From NCBI RefSeq assembly GCF_030347395.1, contig NZ_CP128170.1:1178001-1242000 (forward strand): a stretch of DNA of 64,000 bases, written 5' to 3'. The notes below the pieces were generated by a model, which was not told the DNA's origin, did not search any database, and saw nothing but the letters and a program-made list of their open reading frames with translations. The position numbers were made by a program, and so were the translations under genes. Origin of the DNA: Microbacterium sp. ET2 (GTDB taxonomy: Bacteria; Actinomycetota; Actinomycetes; Actinomycetales; Microbacteriaceae). Positions 43,565 to 52,700 of this stretch are shown here, piece by piece. Positions within the stretch are counted from its first letter, which is position 1, and every line of letters starts with the position of its first letter.

Positions 43565-44736
43565 TGACCGCCCTGACCGACCTCTTCGGCTACACCGAAC
43601 TGCTCTCCGACGCCGAGTCGGCGAAGCTCGCGGACCTGCGCGCCCTGCTCGAGGAGCGTGCTCGTCCTCAGCTGGCGCAGTGGTGGGAGCAGGGTGAATG
43701 CCCGGCGCATCTGCGCTCAGACCTGGCTGCGCTGCGGCTCGAGGACGACCCGGCCCTGCTCGACGGCCGGGACCTGCCGCGCGCGCTCTATCTCGGCTTC
43801 CGGCACTTCGAACTGGCGCGCTTCGACATGTCGATCGGAACGCTCTACGGCGGTCAGGTCGCGATGTTCCGAACCCTCATCCGCAAAGGCGGGTCGGCCG
43901 AGCAGGTCGCCCGCTGGGACCCGCACATCCCCTCCTTCGCGTTCACCGGCTGCTTCGCGCTCACCGAGCCCGACCATGGCTCGGACGTCGCGGGGAGCCT
44001 GACCACGACCGCGGTCCGCGACGGCGACGAATGGCGGATCACCGGCCGCAAGCGCTGGATCGGCAATGCCGCGCTGTCGGACGTCGTCGTCGTCGTGGCG
44101 CGCGACAGCGCCGACGGGAACGCGAAGGCGTTCGTCGTGCCGCGCGAGGCCGACGGTGTCTCGCTCGAAGACATCCGCGGTAAGATCGCGCTTCGGATGG
44201 TGCGCAACGCCGACATCGTGCTCGATGACGTCCGCGTCGCGGAGACGGACCGACTGGGGCGCATCGACTCGTTCCGCGACATCGCAGCGATCCTCGCCGA
44301 TCTGCGCTACGTCGCCGGGTGGAACGCCGCGGGCCTGCAAGCCGGCGCCTACGAGGCGGCTCTGCGGTACACCCGCTCGCGCGAGCAGTTCGGACGCCCG
44401 ATCGCGGGGTTCCAGCTAGTGCAGGAGAAGCTCGCCCGGATGCTCGGCAACGCCACCGCGACGCTCGCGATGGCGGTGCGGCTCACTGCGCTCCGCGACG
44501 CGGGCACGGCGGAAGAGCTCCACTCCGCGCTTACGAAAACGTGGGCGGCGGACCGCGCACGAGAGACCGTCGCCCTGGCGCGCGAGGTGTGCGGCGCCGA
44601 GGGCATCCGGGTGGACTCGGACGTCGCGCGCTACTTCGCAGACGCCGAGGCTCTGTACACCTTCGAGGGCACCCACGAGATCAACTCGCTGATCGTCGGC
44701 CGGGCGATCACGGGACTGAGCGCCTTCACCCGCTGA
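43564..44736 (+). CDS. Acyl-CoA dehydrogenase, glutaryl-CoA dehydrogenase-like
   Basis: A 390-residue FAD enzyme. It shows GCFALTEPDHGSDVAG (FAD-binding, about residue 135), WRITGRKRWIGNAALSD, TRSREQFGRPIAGFQLVQEKLARML and the end YTFEGTHEINSLIVGRAITG, whose glutamate is the catalytic base position in glutaryl-CoA dehydrogenases. It would make the 2-enoyl-CoA used by the MaoC hydratase. The ATG shares one base with the amidohydrolase stop; an in-frame GTG lies 3 bases upstream. It ends 6 bases from the convergent IclR gene. Confidence 0.87.
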   Translation: MTALTDLFGYTELLSDAESAKLADLRALLEERARPQLAQWWEQGECPAHLRSDLAALRLEDDPALLDGRDLPRALYLGFRHFELARFDMSIGTLYGGQVAMFRTLIRKGGSAEQVARWDPHIPSFAFTGCFALTEPDHGSDVAGSLTTTAVRDGDEWRITGRKRWIGNAALSDVVVVVARDSADGNAKAFVVPREADGVSLEDIRGKIALRMVRNADIVLDDVRVAETDRLGRIDSFRDIAAILADLRYVAGWNAAGLQAGAYEAALRYTRSREQFGRPIAGFQLVQEKLARMLGNATATLAMAVRLTALRDAGTAEELHSALTKTWAADRARETVALAREVCGAEGIRVDSDVARYFADAEALYTFEGTHEINSLIVGRAITGLSAFTR

Positions 44737-44742
44737 CGCCCT

Positions 44743-45540
44743 TCAGCCTTCGGCGCGTCCGAATCCGGCGTTGTCGAGTGCGCGGGAGATGGAGGCCGCG
44801 GTGAGCCGCACCAGATGGATCATGTTCTTGCCGTCGACATCCTGCTCGGTCAGCGCCAGCGAGACGGCGGCGACCACGGTCTTGTCTGCGCCGCGGACGG
44901 GAGCGGCCACACCGATGTGGACGTCGTCGACCTGCCGGTCGCTGACCGCGTAGCCGGTGTGGCGGATGTCATCCAGCAGGCGGTCGAGAACGACGGGGTC
45001 GGTGAAGGTGCGCGGCGTGAAGGCCTCGAGTTCGCCGGCGAGCACTTGAGCGCGCACCTCATCGGGAGCGTTCGCGAGCAGAACCAGCCCGATCGCGGTG
45101 GCGTGCAGCGGGTATCGCTTCCCGACCTGGGGTCGCCGGACCTGCCGCCGCGGACTCTGGAACCGCTCGATGGACACCAGCTCCAGCCCCTCGCGGATCG
45201 CCAGGTGCGAGGCGTAGCCGGTGGTCTCGTACAGATCCTGCATGTACGGCCGGGCCAGCCGCTGCAACCCCACCGACCGCGGGGCGAGCGAGGCGACCTC
45301 CCACAGTCGCAGCCCGATGTTGTAGTTCCCGTCGGTGTCGCGCTCGAGCGCTCCCCATTCGGTCAGTCGCCCCACGATGCGGTGGCAGGTCGCGATCGGC
45401 AGTCCGCTGCGGCGACTGATGTCCGAGAGCGACTGCCGGACGCGGCCGCCGTGAAAGGTGCCGAGAATCGCGAATGCCCGGTCGATCAGCGACCGCGACC
45501 CGTCTCCGGTCGTCTCCTGCAGCGGAGATTCCTGCGTCAT
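44743..45540 (-). CDS. IclR-family transcriptional regulator
   Basis: A 265-residue regulator. The winged helix reads SLIDRAFAILGTFHGGRVRQSLSDISRRSGLPIATCHRIVGRLTEWGAL; the effector domain has YPLHATAIGLVLLANA and GYAVSDRQVDDVHIGVAAPV. It begins 6 bases after the aminotransferase gene and so shares its transcript, which suggests control of arginine or ornithine use. It also abuts the convergent acyl-CoA operon, so a role there cannot be excluded. Confidence 0.87.
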   Translation of the reverse strand: MTQESPLQETTGDGSRSLIDRAFAILGTFHGGRVRQSLSDISRRSGLPIATCHRIVGRLTEWGALERDTDGNYNIGLRLWEVASLAPRSVGLQRLARPYMQDLYETTGYASHLAIREGLELVSIERFQSPRRQVRRPQVGKRYPLHATAIGLVLLANAPDEVRAQVLAGELEAFTPRTFTDPVVLDRLLDDIRHTGYAVSDRQVDDVHIGVAAPVRGADKTVVAAVSLALTEQDVDGKNMIHLVRLTAASISRALDNAGFGRAEG

Positions 45541-45546
45541 CCGATC

Positions 45547-46774
45547 TCAGCCCGCGAGGACGAGCTTCAGCTGCTCGACCGCCCAGTCCAGCTCGGTCGC
45601 GCGGATGACGAGCGGCGGCGCGATGCGGAGCGTCTGCCCGTGCGTGTCCTTCGCGAGAACACCGCGCGCGAGGAGTCGCTCGGCGACCTCACGGCCGGTG
45701 CCGACGGCGGGGTCGATGTCGATCCCGGCCCAGAGGCCCGCGATGCGCACCTGGGTGACACCGTGGCCGACGAGCCTCGTCGAGCTTCGCCTCGAGGTGT
45801 TCGCCGAGCGCGGCCGCGCGCTTCTGGAACTCACCCGTCTGCAGCATCTCGACGACGCGCGTGCCGACGGCGGCGGCCAGCGGGTTGCCGCCGAAGGTCG
45901 ACCCGTGCTCGCCGGGACGGATGACGCCGAGGACATCGCGGTCGGCGACGACGGCCGACACCGGGACGATGCCGCCTCCGAGCGCCTTTCCGAGCAGATA
46001 GACGTCGGGCACGACTCCCTCGCGGTCGCACGCGAACGTCGTCCCCACGCGGCCGAGACCGGACTGGATCTCGTCGGCGATGAGCAGCACCCCGCGCCGG
46101 GTGCAGATCTCGCGCACAGCGCGAAGGTAGCCCTCGGGCGGGATGATGACTCCCGCTTCGCCCTGGATCGGTTCGATGAGCACCGCCGCGGTGTTCTCGT
46201 CGATCACGGCCTCGATCGCGGCGGCGTCGCCGTACGGCACGTGCACGAAGCCGCCGCCGTAGGGACCGAAGTCGTCGTGCGAGACGGGGTCGTCGCTGAA
46301 CCCGACGATCGTGGTGGTTCGCCCGTGGAAGTTGCCGTGAGCGACGACGATCGTCGCGGCATCCGGGGTGATGCCCTTCACGCGATAGCCCCACGCGCGC
46401 GCGACCTTGATCCCCGTCTCCACCGCCTCGGCGCCGGTGTTCATCGGCAGGACGAGGTCTTTGCCGCAGAGCTCGGCGAGCGCGGCGGCGAACTCGCCGA
46501 GGCGGTCGCTGTGATACGCGCGGCTGGTCAGGGTGACCCGGCCGAGCTGCTCCTGCGCGGCGGCGACGATGGCGGGATGACCGTGCCCGAAGTTCAACGC
46601 CGAGTACGCCGAGAGGAGGTCGAGGTAGCGCTTGCCCTCGACGTCGGTGACCCACGCCCCCTCCGCCCGCGAGACCACGACCGGGAGCGGGTGGTAGTTG
46701 TGGGCGAGATGCTGCTCCTCCGCGCCGATCACCCGCAGGGTCGCGGTGTCGATCGGCAGCTCGGAGATGCTCAT
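45547..46774 (-). pseudogene. rocD: Ornithine aminotransferase, frameshifted
   Basis: The first 330 or so residues form a normal class III aminotransferase: LDLLSAYSALNFGHGHP, NTGAEAVETGIKVARAWGY, PLP site LLIADEIQSGLGR and the lysine in LLGKALGGG. The remaining C-terminus (LVGHGVTQVRIAGLWAG to the end) lies in another frame. They join at about 45785, where the minus strand reads CGACGAGGCTCGTCG; removing one G restores the frame and gives the perfect palindrome CGACGAGCTCGTCG. It is either a true pseudogene or a base-call error at a hairpin. Ornithine would be converted to glutamate semialdehyde, feeding PutA. Confidence 0.83.
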
Positions 46775-47676
46775 GGCGCGTCCGTCCCGCGACGGAGCTC
46801 GAGCGTGCAGCACTTGATGCCACCGCCACCGAGGAGGAGCTCGGACAGGTCGATCTTGATCGGGTTGTAGCCGCGCTCGCGCAGCTGCGCCTCGAACCCG
46901 GTCGCCCGCGGCGAGATGATGACGTTGTAGCCGTCGCTGGCCGAGTTCAGCCCGAACACCGCGCCGTCGTCATCCGACACCCGGATCGCGTCGGGGTAAC
47001 GCTCGGCGAGGATCGCCTGACCGCGCTCGTCGAACGCGTGCTCGAGGTAGGCGATGTTCGCCCGCTCGACCCCGCCCGGGCCCTCCACCGGGTCGAGCAC
47101 CGCGATCGCGGTGTCGAGGTGGTAGAACCGCGGGTCGATGAGGTTCAGCGAGACGACCTCCCTGCCGAAGACCTCCCCCACTTCGCGGTGGCTGTCACCG
47201 GTGGAGCGGAAGCCGGTGCCCGCGAGGATGGTGTCGCCCACGAGCAGGAAGTCGCCCTCGCCCTCGTTGACCTCACGGGGCACGACGACGTCATATCCGT
47301 TGTCGCGGAACCAGTCCATGAACGCCGGTCCCTCGGGCACCCGCTCGTCGAAGCGGAACTTCGCGCCGTAGGCGATGCCGTCGATGAGGAATCCGCCGTT
47401 GGCGGTGTAGACCATGTCGGGGAGCCCGTCGATGGGGTCGATGAGCTCCACCTCGTGGCCGAGCTGGAGGTAGGCGTCGTAGAGCGCCTGCCACTGCCGG
47501 ACCGCCTTGGCGGTGTCGGTGGGGTTCGCCGGCTCCATCCAGGGGTTGATGGTGTAGCTCACGGTGAAGAACTCGGGCCGGCACATGAGGTAGCGGCGGT
47601 GCTGCGCGATGCGCCCTGTGGAGCTCGCGGTGGCGGCGGAAGCCTCGACGGTCGGCGCGGTGTTCTGAGTGGACAT
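46771..47676 (-). CDS. Arginine deiminase-superfamily amidinohydrolase
   Basis: A 301-residue enzyme of the DDAH/ArgZ type. It has LPDMVYTANGGFLI (about residue 85), FRSTGDSHREVGE, the histidine in FYHLDTAIAVLD and the catalytic cysteine in GGGGIKCCTLELRR near the C-terminus. Members either deiminate arginine derivatives to citrulline or, as arginine dihydrolases, give ornithine plus ammonia. Overlap with the ornithine aminotransferase gene (ATGA) favours an ornithine-forming role, which is inference. The start at 47676 precedes the conserved RRYLMCRPEFF segment. Confidence 0.82.
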   Translation of the reverse strand: MSTQNTAPTVEASAATASSTGRIAQHRRYLMCRPEFFTVSYTINPWMEPANPTDTAKAVRQWQALYDAYLQLGHEVELIDPIDGLPDMVYTANGGFLIDGIAYGAKFRFDERVPEGPAFMDWFRDNGYDVVVPREVNEGEGDFLLVGDTILAGTGFRSTGDSHREVGEVFGREVVSLNLIDPRFYHLDTAIAVLDPVEGPGGVERANIAYLEHAFDERGQAILAERYPDAIRVSDDDGAVFGLNSASDGYNVIISPRATGFEAQLRERGYNPIKIDLSELLLGGGGIKCCTLELRRGTDAP

Positions 47677-47763
47677 CGGTCTCCTTGCGAAGGTGCGGCG
47701 GACGCTGTCCAGAGGCCCGGCGGGGCTTCGAAGCCGTCGACCCGGGCACGCCGGGACCATTGT

Positions 47764-47792
47764 GCCACGGCGCCCTTGCGGGCACCTGTGGC
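47764..47792 (-). terminator. Hairpin after the quinone-reductase-like gene
   Basis: GCCAC-GGCGCCC pairs with GGGCACC-T-GTGGC (one mismatch and one bulged T) around a TTGC loop. It begins 10 bases past the stop of the gene at 47802-48794 and precedes the amidinohydrolase gene. Confidence 0.5.
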
Positions 47793-47801
47793 GCCGCGCT
47801 C

Positions 47802-48794
47802 TCACTCGGGGAGGACCACGACCTTCCCCACCGTGTGCCCGGCGTCGACGTGGGCGATCGCCGCTCCGGCGTCACTCAGGGGGTAGGTCTTCTCGATGAC
47901 CGGACGGATGACGCCGGCCGCCGTCATCCTCACGAGCTCCGCCGTCACCGGGGTCTTCGTCAGCGCCGTGACCGAGCGGAATCGCCGCGCGCGGCGGCTG
48001 AGGAAGAGCGAGCGGATGATGCGGGGGAACGGACCCCAGAAGGGGTGACCGTCGCCTCCGACGAGGGCGACGGTGCCGCCGTCGCGGAGGCGGTCGCGGA
48101 GCACCTCGAGCGGCGGCTCGCCGGCGATGTCGACGACGGCGTCGAAGGCGGCGGCGGGAAGAGAGGCGATGTCGTGGGTGCGGTAATCGAATGTGTGCAG
48201 GACCCCCTGATCTCGGAGGACCTCCTCGGCCCGTGCGCCGCAGGTGGCCCACACCTCTGCGCCGCGCGCGACGGCGAGCGCCGCGGTGAGTGTGCCGACC
48301 CCACCTCCGGCCCCGACGAGCAGCACGGTGGATCCCTTGGCGACCCGGCAGGTGTCGAGGATGGTCGCAGCGGTGTTCCCCGCCACCGGGAGGGTCGCGG
48401 CGATGACGGGGTCCAGCCCGGCCGGAACCGGGGTGAGGCGCGCCGCCTTCACTCTGACGAACTCGGCGAGCGTCTCGTCGCCGGCCCCCACCACGAGGTC
48501 GCCGACGGCGAGCCCCTCGACGTCGGTGCCGAGCACGACGACCGTGCCGGCGACATCCATTCCTCGCCCCCGGGTCCGCGGGCGTCGGAGCCCGAAGAAG
48601 AGCCGGACCATGCGCGGCTCGCCGCGCATGAGGTGGATGTCGCCGGAATTCAGCGAGACGGCGGCGACCCGCAGCAGCACCTCCTTCTTGCCCGGAGATG
48701 GGACGGGGACGGTCTCGGCATGGACGACGGCGGCCGGGCCGTAGGCGTGCTGGCGCCAGGCCGTCATGGTCTGCGGGATCGTGTGGGTGGTCAT
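47802..48794 (-). CDS. NAD(P)-dependent quinone reductase-like MDR protein
   Basis: A 330-residue medium-chain dehydrogenase lacking structural zinc cysteines. It has VSLNSGDIHLMRG, GMDVAGTVVVLG, LPVAGNTAATIL and the dinucleotide motif VLLVGAGGGVGTLTAALAVARGA (about residue 155). These suggest a quinone oxidoreductase or enone reductase that uses NADPH. An internal ATG 27 bases downstream is an alternative start. It begins 1 base past the stop of the XRE regulator gene and may be the third gene of that transcript. Confidence 0.83.
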   Translation of the reverse strand: MTTHTIPQTMTAWRQHAYGPAAVVHAETVPVPSPGKKEVLLRVAAVSLNSGDIHLMRGEPRMVRLFFGLRRPRTRGRGMDVAGTVVVLGTDVEGLAVGDLVVGAGDETLAEFVRVKAARLTPVPAGLDPVIAATLPVAGNTAATILDTCRVAKGSTVLLVGAGGGVGTLTAALAVARGAEVWATCGARAEEVLRDQGVLHTFDYRTHDIASLPAAAFDAVVDIAGEPPLEVLRDRLRDGGTVALVGGDGHPFWGPFPRIIRSLFLSRRARRFRSVTALTKTPVTAELVRMTAAGVIRPVIEKTYPLSDAGAAIAHVDAGHTVGKVVVLPE

Positions 48795-48795
48795 G

Positions 48796-49020
48796 TCAGT
48801 CCTCCGGCGAGTCGGGATAGTGGAAGAGGTCGTCGAGGCGGGCGTCGAAGACGCGGGCGAGTTGGAAAGCGAGCTCGAGCGTCGGGGAGTACCGTCCCTG
48901 CTCGATGGCGATGAGGGTCTGGCGCGTGACGCCCACGCGGCGGGCGACCTCGGCCTGTGTCATCCCTGCCGCCTCTCGGACGGAGCGGATGGAGTTGGTG
49001 ACCTTCGTGGGGCGGACCAT
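48796..49020 (-). CDS. XRE-family transcriptional regulator, 74 residues
   Basis: A compact single HTH domain: SIRSVREAAGMTQAEVARRVGVTRQTLIAIEQGRYSPTLELAFQLARVFDARLDDLFHY. It is the short Cro/CI-like type usually encoded with a small membrane protein. Its ATG shares one base with the stop of the membrane protein gene. Two near-identical 18-bp dyads over the operon promoter are its likely binding sites. Confidence 0.88.
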   Translation of the reverse strand: MVRPTKVTNSIRSVREAAGMTQAEVARRVGVTRQTLIAIEQGRYSPTLELAFQLARVFDARLDDLFHYPDSPED

Positions 49021-49454
49021 CACTGGAAGCCCCTCCGGTACGCACCGAGCCGAGCCATGCTGCCGAGCGCAGCAGAGAGGAAGAACCCCAGGAACAGCGT
49101 GTTGCCGATCCAGAACCAGGGCGCCTCGACCATGGCGAGGATCAGGGCGCCGATGCCGCCGATCGCGAGGAAGCTCTGCCCCACCCGCTCGCCGAACCAT
49201 TCGATCTCGCGGTCGCGCTGATCGGCGGTGTGCTCGAGCTCGGGATCCCGCATGCGCGCGACGATCCCCCACACGATGCTGAACACGATCGACAGCACGA
49301 TCGCGCCGGCGATCGTCCAGATCATCGGCCATACCCAGTCGATGTCGGCGACCGGCGTCGTGAACAGCTGCGGGGCGACGAGGGCGAGGTACACCACCAA
49401 CCCGATGACGCTCGCGACGAGCTGGGCCCAGATCGTTCTCTCCATGTACGCCAT
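49020..49454 (-). CDS. Membrane protein, 144 residues, partner of the XRE regulator
   Basis: About four hydrophobic helices (residues 8-30, 40-65, 95-112 and 118-135) with a charged cytoplasmic loop PELEHTADQRDREIEWFGERVGQ between helices 2 and 3. Such proteins commonly pair with small XRE regulators in Gram-positive bacteria; the function is unknown. The ATG at 49454 is preceded by GGAGG and lies about 27 bases from the predicted transcription start. Confidence 0.78.
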   Translation of the reverse strand: MAYMERTIWAQLVASVIGLVVYLALVAPQLFTTPVADIDWVWPMIWTIAGAIVLSIVFSIVWGIVARMRDPELEHTADQRDREIEWFGERVGQSFLAIGGIGALILAMVEAPWFWIGNTLFLGFFLSAALGSMARLGAYRRGFQ

Positions 49455-49464
49455 GGCGACCTCC

Positions 49465-49531
49465 GATGTCAAAGATTCTTGACACTCACCGTAGGGCGGT
49501 CTCTGGCCTCGTGTCAAGAATCTTTTACATC
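49465..49531 (-). promoter_or_regulatory. Promoter with twin dyad operators for the XRE operon
   Basis: On the minus strand the -35 TTGACA (49517-49512) and -10 TACGGT (49493-49488) are 18 bases apart. Two 21-bp sites, 49465-49485 and 49511-49531, are inverted copies matching at 20 of 21 positions. Each is itself a dyad (TGTCAAAGATTCTTGACA). One covers the -35 box, the other the start region, so the repressor should shut off its own operon cooperatively. Confidence 0.8.
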
Positions 49532-49561
49532 GCGGCGCCGCGGCGCGGCGCAGACCTGCAC

Positions 49562-49733
49562 AACTCCTCCGAAACGGCGCCGCGGGCCTCGGGCGACGGC
49601 GGTTTCCGGCCGGTTCGGCCCGGAATCTGAGGAGTTACGCCGCTGGCGCCGTCCCCAACCCCTGCAGAATCGCCGCGATTGGCGTCATTCGCCGCAACGG
49701 GGCCACACCGACACCCGATCTGCAGGAGTTGGG
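49562..49733. repeat. Two related inverted repeats (AACTCCT family)
   Basis: The first has AACTCCTC (49562-49569) and GAGGAGTT (49629-49636). The second has CCCAACCCCTGCAGA (49654-49668) and TCTGCAGGAGTTGGG (49719-49733), matching at 14 of 15. The arms of both resemble each other. They fill the gap between the XRE promoter and the 3' end of putA and might also terminate putA transcripts. Confidence 0.65.
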
Positions 49734-49756
49734 AACAGCGCGGCCGCCGGAGGGAC

Positions 49757-52700
49757 TCAGATGACCTCGGACGACCAGGGATCGGGGTTGCCGAAGCGGT
49801 GCGCGGTGATGGTCACCGATTGCTCGCGCAGGAACGGCAGCAGCTCGATCCGGCCCGCCGTGGTGACCTCGCCGGCGTAGACGGCGACGTCGGGATCGCC
49901 CGACAGGGCATCGGCGAGCGCGGCGTGCGCCGCCGCGACGGATGCCGGCGGCCCGACCAGCCGCACGCGCGCGGGGCGCGCCTCGGCCGTCCGTGCCTCG
50001 AACTCCTCATCGCTCTCGACGAACACTGACACCTGCTCCTCGCCGAGCACGCGGCGGACCCCCGCCGGCATTCCCACCGGCGCACTGACGGTGACCTCCG
50101 ACCCGGCGCGAAGCGCCGCGACGATCACGCGCAGGAGCGCCTGCCACGGGGCGTCCCCGGTCGCCCGGATGGCGACACCGACGGGGCGGTATCGGAAGAG
50201 GTTCCGCTCCACGCCCAGCTGCGACACGTCTTTCACCCGGCCGAACTCGCGGTCCCACGAGATCGCGTCCGACAGCGCACCGCGGCGGAGCCACTCGAAA
50301 GCCTGGTAGTCCAGCGTCGGCTGCGCCGCCTCGATGAGCGTCGTGATGCGCGAGTCGAGCCCCCGCAGGTGCAGCGTCGCCGAGGGCGGCGACCCGGTCG
50401 ACGGCCGCCACGTTCCGAGCCCGATGAGGTAGTTCGGCCCTCCCGCCTTGGCACCGGCCCCCACCGACGAGCGCTTCCATCCGCCGAAGGGCTGACGCTG
50501 CACGATCGCTCCGGTGATGCCGCGATTGACGTACAGGTTGCCGGCCTCGACCCGGTCGAGCCACACCGCCAGATCGTCGGGATTCTGGGTGTACAGCCCC
50601 GCGGTCAGGCCGTAGTCGACCGCGTTCTGCAGCTCGATGGCCTCCGTGGGCGAGTGGGCGTGCATGACGCCGAGCACGGGCCCGAAGAACTCCTCGCGGT
50701 GAAACCGCGACCCGCGCTTGACCCCGGTGCGGATGCCCGGCCGCCAAAGGCGCCCCTCGTACTCGTCCGACCCGTCGAGCGCGCGCGGCGCGACGAGCCA
50801 CTTCTCCCCCTCATCGAGGGTGGTGAGAGCCCATTCGAGCTTCCCCTGGGGCGCCTCGATCACGGGGCCGACCTCGGCCAGGGGGTCGGTGGGCGGCGCG
50901 ACGCGCAGCGACGTCGTGGCGTCGACCAGCTGCCGCAGGAATCGCTGCGAGCGCGCCACCGGCCCCACGAGGATCACCAGCGACGCCGCGGAGCACTTCT
51001 GCCCCGCATGCCCGAAGGCGCTCTTGACCACATCGGATGCCGCGAGGTCGAGGTCAGCCGACGGCATGACGATCATCGCGTTCTTGCCGCTGGTCTCGGC
51101 CAGAAGCGGCAGATCGGGCCGCCAAGACCGGAAGAGGGCGGCGGTGTCCCAGGAGCCTGTGAGGATGACGCGGTCGACGCCCTCGTGCGCGATGAGGCGC
51201 TGCCCGAGCTCCCCCTCCTCGATGTCGACGAGGGCGAGCACCTCGCGGGGCACCCCCGCGTCCCACAGGGCCTCGGCGACCACGGCGGCGCAGCGGCGCG
51301 CCTGCGGCGCGGGCTTGAAGACCACGCCCGACCCCGCGGCGAGTGCGGCGAGCACACCGCCGGCGGGGATCGCGACGGGGAAGTTCCACGGCGGCGCGAC
51401 CACCGTCAGTCGCGCCGGCACGAACACCGCACCGCTGACCCGGTCGAGTTCGCGGGCGGTGGCGGCGTAGTAATGGGCGAAGTCGATCGCCTCGCTGACT
51501 TCGACGTCGGCCTCGGCGAAGACCTTGCCCGTCTCCGAGGCGGCGACCTCGATCAGTTCGGCACGCCGAGCCTCGAGCGCCCGGCCGGCCGCGGCGAGCA
51601 CCTCGGCACGATCGGCGGCCGCCCGAGCACCCCAGGCCTCTGCCGCGGACCGCACCTCATCGACCACGGCGTCGACCTCCGCGGCGTCGGCGAGTCGTGC
51701 TGCGGCGATCGTGTCGACCCCCGCCTGCGATCCCGAGACGCGGCCGAGGATCTCGCGCGCCCACGCACGGTTGGCGGGAAGCGCAGGGTCGGAGTCCGGA
51801 GCGTTCGCGAATCCGGGCGCGCCGAGGGCGGCGGGCCCCGACTCGCGTGCCGCGTACACCGCAGTCTCGACGATCTCCTGGCCACCGAAGAGGATGCCGC
51901 CGACCTCCGGCGCGATCGGCATGGTCTCGCCTGGATCGACCGAGGCCGAGCGGGCGATCCCGAGCACTTCGCGGGTGAGCCCGTCGTCATCGGCGTCGGG
52001 AATGGGCCTGAGCAGGGCGCCGCGGGCGGCATCCACCCTGCTCTTGCCGCCCTGCCCGGCACCGGCACCGCGATCCTGCGTCCGGTTCGGACCCGTCGGC
52101 AATTCCGCGTCGGCCGCCCGCGCGACCGAGGCGAGGAAGCGATCGCGCTCGCGCTCGAACAGGGCCGGGTCGTCGGCGAGATCGAACGCCGCAGAGAGGA
52201 AGTTCTCGCTGGAGGCGTTCTCCTCCAGCCGGCGGACGAGATAGCTGATGGCGACGTCGAACTCGTCCGGAGCGACGACCGGCACGTAGAGCAGCACCGG
52301 GCCGACCTCGCGCGAGACCGCCTCGACCTGCCCCTCGGCCATGCCCAGGAGCATCTCGAACTCCACCCGGTCGCGCACCCCGCGGTCACCGGCGAGCAGC
52401 CACGCGTAGGCGATGTCGAAGAGGTTGTGTCCCGCGACGCCGATCCGCACGGCGCCGGCGTTCTCCTCGCGCAGCGCCTCGTCCAGGCAGCGCAGGTAGT
52501 TGGCGTCGCTGTCGAGCTTCGAGCCGTAGGTCGCCAGCTCCCAGCCGTGCATCACCGCGTCGACCCGCTCCATGGCCAGGTTCGCGCCCTTCACCAAGCG
52601 CACCTTGATGCCCGCACCTCCCCCGCGCACGCGCGCTCGCGCCCACGCCGTGAGCTCCTGAAGCGCCGGAAGCGCGTCGGGGAGGTAGGCCTGCAGCACG

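Noticed and set aside
45547..46774. Programmed frameshifting in the aminotransferase gene
   Set aside because: No slippery heptamer or downstream stimulator is seen, and the enzyme family is not known to use recoding; an error or simple mutation is more likely.
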